A DNA stretch of 64,000 bases from Cryobacterium sp. PH31-AA6 (GTDB lineage: Bacteria; Actinomycetota; Actinomycetes; Actinomycetales; Microbacteriaceae): positions 124,001-188,000 of the forward strand of contig NZ_JASISS010000002.1 of the NCBI RefSeq assembly GCF_030063195.1. Reading direction: 5' to 3'. Within the stretch, counting starts at the first letter, position 1, and the number at the start of each line of letters is the position of its first letter. The translations under genes and the position numbers were made by a program. The notes below the pieces were generated by a model. It was not told where the DNA came from. It saw only the letters and a list, made by a program, of their open reading frames with translations, and made no database searches. Positions 61,374 to 64,000 of this stretch are shown here, one piece after another.

Positions 61374-62315
61374 TCACAGCGCGAAAGCAGGAATAGTCAG
61401 CATGACGGTCGTCCCCTCGCCCGGCTTCGACTGCAGCGAGACATGCCCGTGATGTGCGGCACAGATCTGTTTCACCAGCGATAATCCCAGGCCGTGGCCC
61501 GGCGTAGCTCGTGCATCCGGGGCCCGCCAGAAGCGGTCGAAGGCGTGGTCGATTTCGGCTGGAGTCAGACCAACCCCGTGGTCTTCAATAATGAGCTGAA
61601 CGAACTTTCCCTTCCGCCGCACGGTAATCCGGATCGGCTTGTCGGATGCCGTGAACTTGATCGCATTATCGAGCACGTTGGCGGCCGCCCGCCCCAGCAA
61701 CTCTGCCGAGCCAATCACCCACAGGGGTTCGTGTGCGGTCACCGAGATGTCCCGCCCCGCGCTGGCCCGCACGCCCACGGCCGAATCGACGATGTCGGTG
61801 AGCAACACGCGCTCGAAAGTGGCTTCGAGTTCACTCGGGTCGTCACGCGTGAGCAGAAGCAGGTCGTTGGTCAGGCGGATCAGGCTCCCGACCGCATCCA
61901 GAGAGGTCGCCATCGCGGCCCGGTATTCCGCAGGGGTTCGCGACCGGGACAGCCCGAGTTCCAGCTCGCCCTGGATCACGCTGAGGGGGCTGCGGAACTC
62001 GTGGGACGCCCCCTCGACGAAGCTCTGCTGGAGGTCGTAGCTGCGCCGAATCGGTATGAGAGCGGTTCGCGCCATCAGGTAGCTGGAGAGGGGGAGCAGG
62101 ATCACCAGGATGCTGTATCCGACGATGAGGCCAACGCGCAGATTGGCGAAGCCCTGTTCGGCGGTAGTGATCGACGTGCTGTTCCGTTCCCCCGAGTCCA
62201 AGTCGAAGGTGCCGGTGACGTAGCCGTAGATCCCGAGCGCAAAGCCACCAAAGAGCAACAGCTGAACGACGGTGTACGTGAGAGTGAGGCGGATCAGCGC
62301 CCGACGAAAAATCAC
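61374..62315 (-). CDS. Sensor histidine kinase of the second TCS/ABC cassette, 313 aa
   Basis: Paralogue of 23146-24096: two helices (about 10-32, 61-82), outside loop with GTFDLDSGERN and EQGFANLR, HisKA VEGASHEFRSPLSVIQGELE (His105), DNAIKFTA, DHGVGLTP and GHGLGLSLVKQICAAHHG. The GTG start overlaps the regulator stop by 4 bp. Retention of the short loop sequence in both kinases suggests both sense a related membrane or accessory-protein cue. Confidence 0.93.
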   Translation of the reverse strand: MIFRRALIRLTLTYTVVQLLLFGGFALGIYGYVTGTFDLDSGERNSTSITTAEQGFANLRVGLIVGYSILVILLPLSSYLMARTALIPIRRSYDLQQSFVEGASHEFRSPLSVIQGELELGLSRSRTPAEYRAAMATSLDAVGSLIRLTNDLLLLTRDDPSELEATFERVLLTDIVDSAVGVRASAGRDISVTAHEPLWVIGSAELLGRAAANVLDNAIKFTASDKPIRITVRRKGKFVQLIIEDHGVGLTPAEIDHAFDRFWRAPDARATPGHGLGLSLVKQICAAHHGHVSLQSKPGEGTTVMLTIPAFAL

Positions 62316-62992
62316 CGGTCCGCGGCGATCAGATAGCCGGACCCCCGGCGGGTTTCGATGATCTCCACCTCACCGGGGAGGGTGAGTTTCTGGCGCAGAT
62401 ACCGGATGTAGGTCTGCACGACGTTGCTGAACCCCTCGTAGTTGCTGTCCCAGGCATGATCAATCAACTCGGATGAGCTGATGATCTGGCCGGCGTTACT
62501 CATCAGGTATTCGAGCACGGCGTACTCTTTGGCGGTGAGGGCGATGCTGCGTCCGGCTCGCGTCGCGGTCCTGGTCGCGGGCTCCAAGGTCACGCCCTGG
62601 GCGTGGAGCACCGGCGAGAGGGCGCGAGGTGCGCGACGGAGCAGTGCTCTCACTCTCGCGAGAAGCTCCACCAGGTGGAACGGCTTGACGAGGTAGTCGT
62701 CGGCACCCGCGTCGAGACCCTCGACCCGGTTTCGTGCGGAATCCAACGCGGTCAGCATCAGGATGGGAATGTTCTTGTTCAGGTCCCGGATTCGATCGCA
62801 GACATCCATCCCACCGCGCGGCAACCCGGGCAACATCAGATCCAGCACGACCAGGTCGTAGGTCTCGATCTCGAAGGCTTCGACGCCGGCCGGCGCCGAG
62901 TGCACGACGTCAACGGCGTACCCGGCTTCGGCGAGCGTGCGACGGACGATGTCGGCGATCCGCAGGTCGTCCTCGACTACCAGTAGCTTCAT
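62312..62992 (-). CDS. OmpR/PhoB-family response regulator of the second TCS/ABC cassette, 226 aa
   Basis: Receiver with D51 (LVVLDLMLPGLPRGGMDVC), TALDSARNRVEG and DYLVKPFHLVELLARVRALL; winged helix LTAKEYAVLEYLMSNAGQII and TYIRYLRQKLTLPGEVEIIE. It follows the lipoprotein gene by 29 bp. It resembles 24083-24772 along its full length, including the recognition helix area FSNVVQTYIRYLR, so cross-regulation between cassettes is possible. Confidence 0.95.
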   Translation of the reverse strand: MKLLVVEDDLRIADIVRRTLAEAGYAVDVVHSAPAGVEAFEIETYDLVVLDLMLPGLPRGGMDVCDRIRDLNKNIPILMLTALDSARNRVEGLDAGADDYLVKPFHLVELLARVRALLRRAPRALSPVLHAQGVTLEPATRTATRAGRSIALTAKEYAVLEYLMSNAGQIISSSELIDHAWDSNYEGFSNVVQTYIRYLRQKLTLPGEVEIIETRRGSGYLIAADR

Positions 62993-63021
62993 GGGTTTCC
63001 GTTCCAGGCCAAGGATGCCAG

Positions 63022-63588
63022 TTAGTCCGCTGCATCACCAGCGCCGGAGCCCTTTGTCGCCGTCGCGTGGGCGGGCTTCACTCCGGGCGCGCTGACCTCG
63101 AGGGTGAAATCGACCTGGTTCTTCGAACTTCGGTAGATGCTGAAGGAATTCTCCGGAAAGTGCCCCGGCCCGGATTCCGAATCGAACGAGACGGTGGTTT
63201 GGGACTTCGGCGCCAGCGTCACCCCGGCGAGTGCCTGATAGTAGGCCTCGCTCTGCCTGGTGGTGACGTCGGTCATCACATAGTAGATCTCGAACGACGT
63301 CAGTTCGGCGTCGGTGTCGTTGCGCAGGGTCACCTGCAGGCGGTCCTTGATCGCGGCGTGGGTCCGGGGATCCACGTTGTCCTCAACCGCGGCAGACACG
63401 ATCGTGAGCCCGGGAGCCGTGCTGGTGTTGGTGATCGGGTTCGAATTGACCGGGAGCACCGCGGACGCCGACGTTTCGGACCCGGCCGGTGCCTGCGAGC
63501 TCGAGGGAGTCGCTGCCTGGCAGCCGGTCAGACCGGTCACCGCGAGCGTCACGATCAGTGCGACGGGGAAAAGGAGTCGTGCTTTCAT
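63022..63588 (-). CDS. Lipoprotein of the second TCS/ABC cassette, 188 aa
   Basis: A lipoprotein signal (LIVTLAVTGLTGC, Cys at about residue 23) is followed by an Ala/Ser/Pro linker and the same unnamed beta-rich domain as 24785-25363: NPITNTSTAPGLTIVSAAVE, DNVDP, TSFEIYYVMTDVTTRQSEAY, LAPKSQTTVSFDSESG, HFPENSFSIYRSSKNQVDFT. The first-cassette protein has an uncleaved anchor instead of a lipobox, so anchoring mode differs but surface display is conserved. It overlaps the permease by 4 bp. Confidence 0.9.
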   Translation of the reverse strand: MKARLLFPVALIVTLAVTGLTGCQAATPSSSQAPAGSETSASAVLPVNSNPITNTSTAPGLTIVSAAVEDNVDPRTHAAIKDRLQVTLRNDTDAELTSFEIYYVMTDVTTRQSEAYYQALAGVTLAPKSQTTVSFDSESGPGHFPENSFSIYRSSKNQVDFTLEVSAPGVKPAHATATKGSGAGDAAD

Positions 63589-64000
63589 GAGATCTTCCTT
63601 TGGAGAGTGCGACGAGTTGTTGCGCCGACGGCGAAGGTCACGGAGGCGAGAGTCGCGACCGCGAGGGTGAACGCGTAGCCCCACATGTCAGCCCAGACGA
63701 AGTCCAGGGGCTGCTGGTTGTACTTGTCCTTGATTCCCAGGAAGGTAAACGACAGCCTCTCGAAGTGCTTGGTTATCGACGAGACTTCCAGGCCGTTACG
63801 GATCCCGTCGAAGCCGGCGAAATTCGCGAGAACCGTCAACTCATCGGCTTTCTTGATCTGAAGCGTCGCGAACAGCCCGCCGGGCACCTGATTGTCGGGG
63901 TCCATCGTATCGCCGATCTGGGGAATGATCAGCACAAATGCGAGCCACACCACGATTGACACGATCAGGCCGGTGCTCAGCCTCGGCGCGAGGGCCGTGA
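63585..64000 (-). CDS. ABC-2 permease of the second TCS/ABC cassette, C-terminal part
   Basis: The frame is open to the right edge and matches the C-terminal 138 residues of 25360-26331: STGLIVSIVVWLAFVLIIPQ, GDTMDPDNQVPGGLFATL, FDGIRNGLEVSSITKHFE, FLGIKDKYNQQPLDFVWADM and a last helix. The second permease and ATPase genes are expected just beyond the window. Confidence 0.9.
   Translation of the reverse strand, partial: TALAPRLSTGLIVSIVVWLAFVLIIPQIGDTMDPDNQVPGGLFATLQIKKADELTVLANFAGFDGIRNGLEVSSITKHFERLSFTFLGIKDKYNQQPLDFVWADMWGYAFTLAVATLASVTFAVGATTRRTLQRKIS

Overview
The window looks like chromosomal DNA from a high-GC Gram-positive actinobacterium, most likely Microbacteriaceae (Cryobacterium/Leifsonia-like). 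The reasons are RbpA, MshC (mycothiol), PafB/PafC next to TatA/TatC and HelY, GTG/TTG starts, and dense head-to-tail genes with 4-bp overlaps. The genus is inference.

Positions 1-18.9 kb are conserved core. A peptidase/SDR pair is followed by an NfeD/SPFH membrane pair, a glycerophosphodiesterase and RbpA behind a sigma-R-like promoter. A long minus-strand train then runs HAD, TrmI, FKBP lipoprotein, PafB, PafC, a small membrane protein, TatA, TatC, HelY and Lnt. After it come a PAC2 protein and a minus-strand M20 peptidase-UppP-MshC operon. tRNA-Leu(GAG) closes the block. No Pup-proteasome genes lie between trmI and pafBC.

Positions 18.86-45.67 kb look like an accessory island. It is bracketed by a 95-bp direct repeat (one visible mismatch) that begins just past the tRNA and carries a strong terminator. 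Its left edge holds a transposase remnant. Inside are: (i) PAP2 phosphatase, two-component system and DedA, probably for undecaprenyl-phosphate recycling; (ii) a two-component system, an exported protein of unknown family and an ABC-2 exporter in one overlapping operon, whose paralogue runs off the right end of the window; (iii) a GT-C glycosyltransferase, an acyltransferase and another two-component system; (iv) two divergent, paralogous fusions of a CDP-glycerol-type polymerase with a GT4 glycosyltransferase, with two tiny genes between them; (v) a chimeric scar of a broken phosphoesterase and a broken copper ATPase; (vi) a divergent GntR regulator facing a DsbA-CcdA-PQQ-propeller-DsrE redox operon whose propeller gene carries one in-frame amber codon.

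Positions 45.7-51.5 kb mix intact genes (acidic hypothetical, alpha/beta hydrolase, LysR, DHA2-type MFS exporter, small membrane protein) with relics, a short repeat seen three times and a diverged third copy of the terminator repeat. Positions 51.5-61.4 kb carry LtrA, a YigZ-family protein, a SHOCT/PepSY/two-component operon, a quinone-oxidoreductase-like enzyme with Ohr/OhrR and a clear operator, an APC transporter with a palindrome over its start codon, and a second medium-chain dehydrogenase. The last 2.6 kb is the second copy of the two-component/exported-protein/ABC cassette.

The main theme of the accessory part is envelope sensing and remodelling: five two-component systems occur within about 42 kb, all beside membrane or surface-polymer genes. 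No CRISPR array, rRNA, integrase or recognisable defence system was seen.
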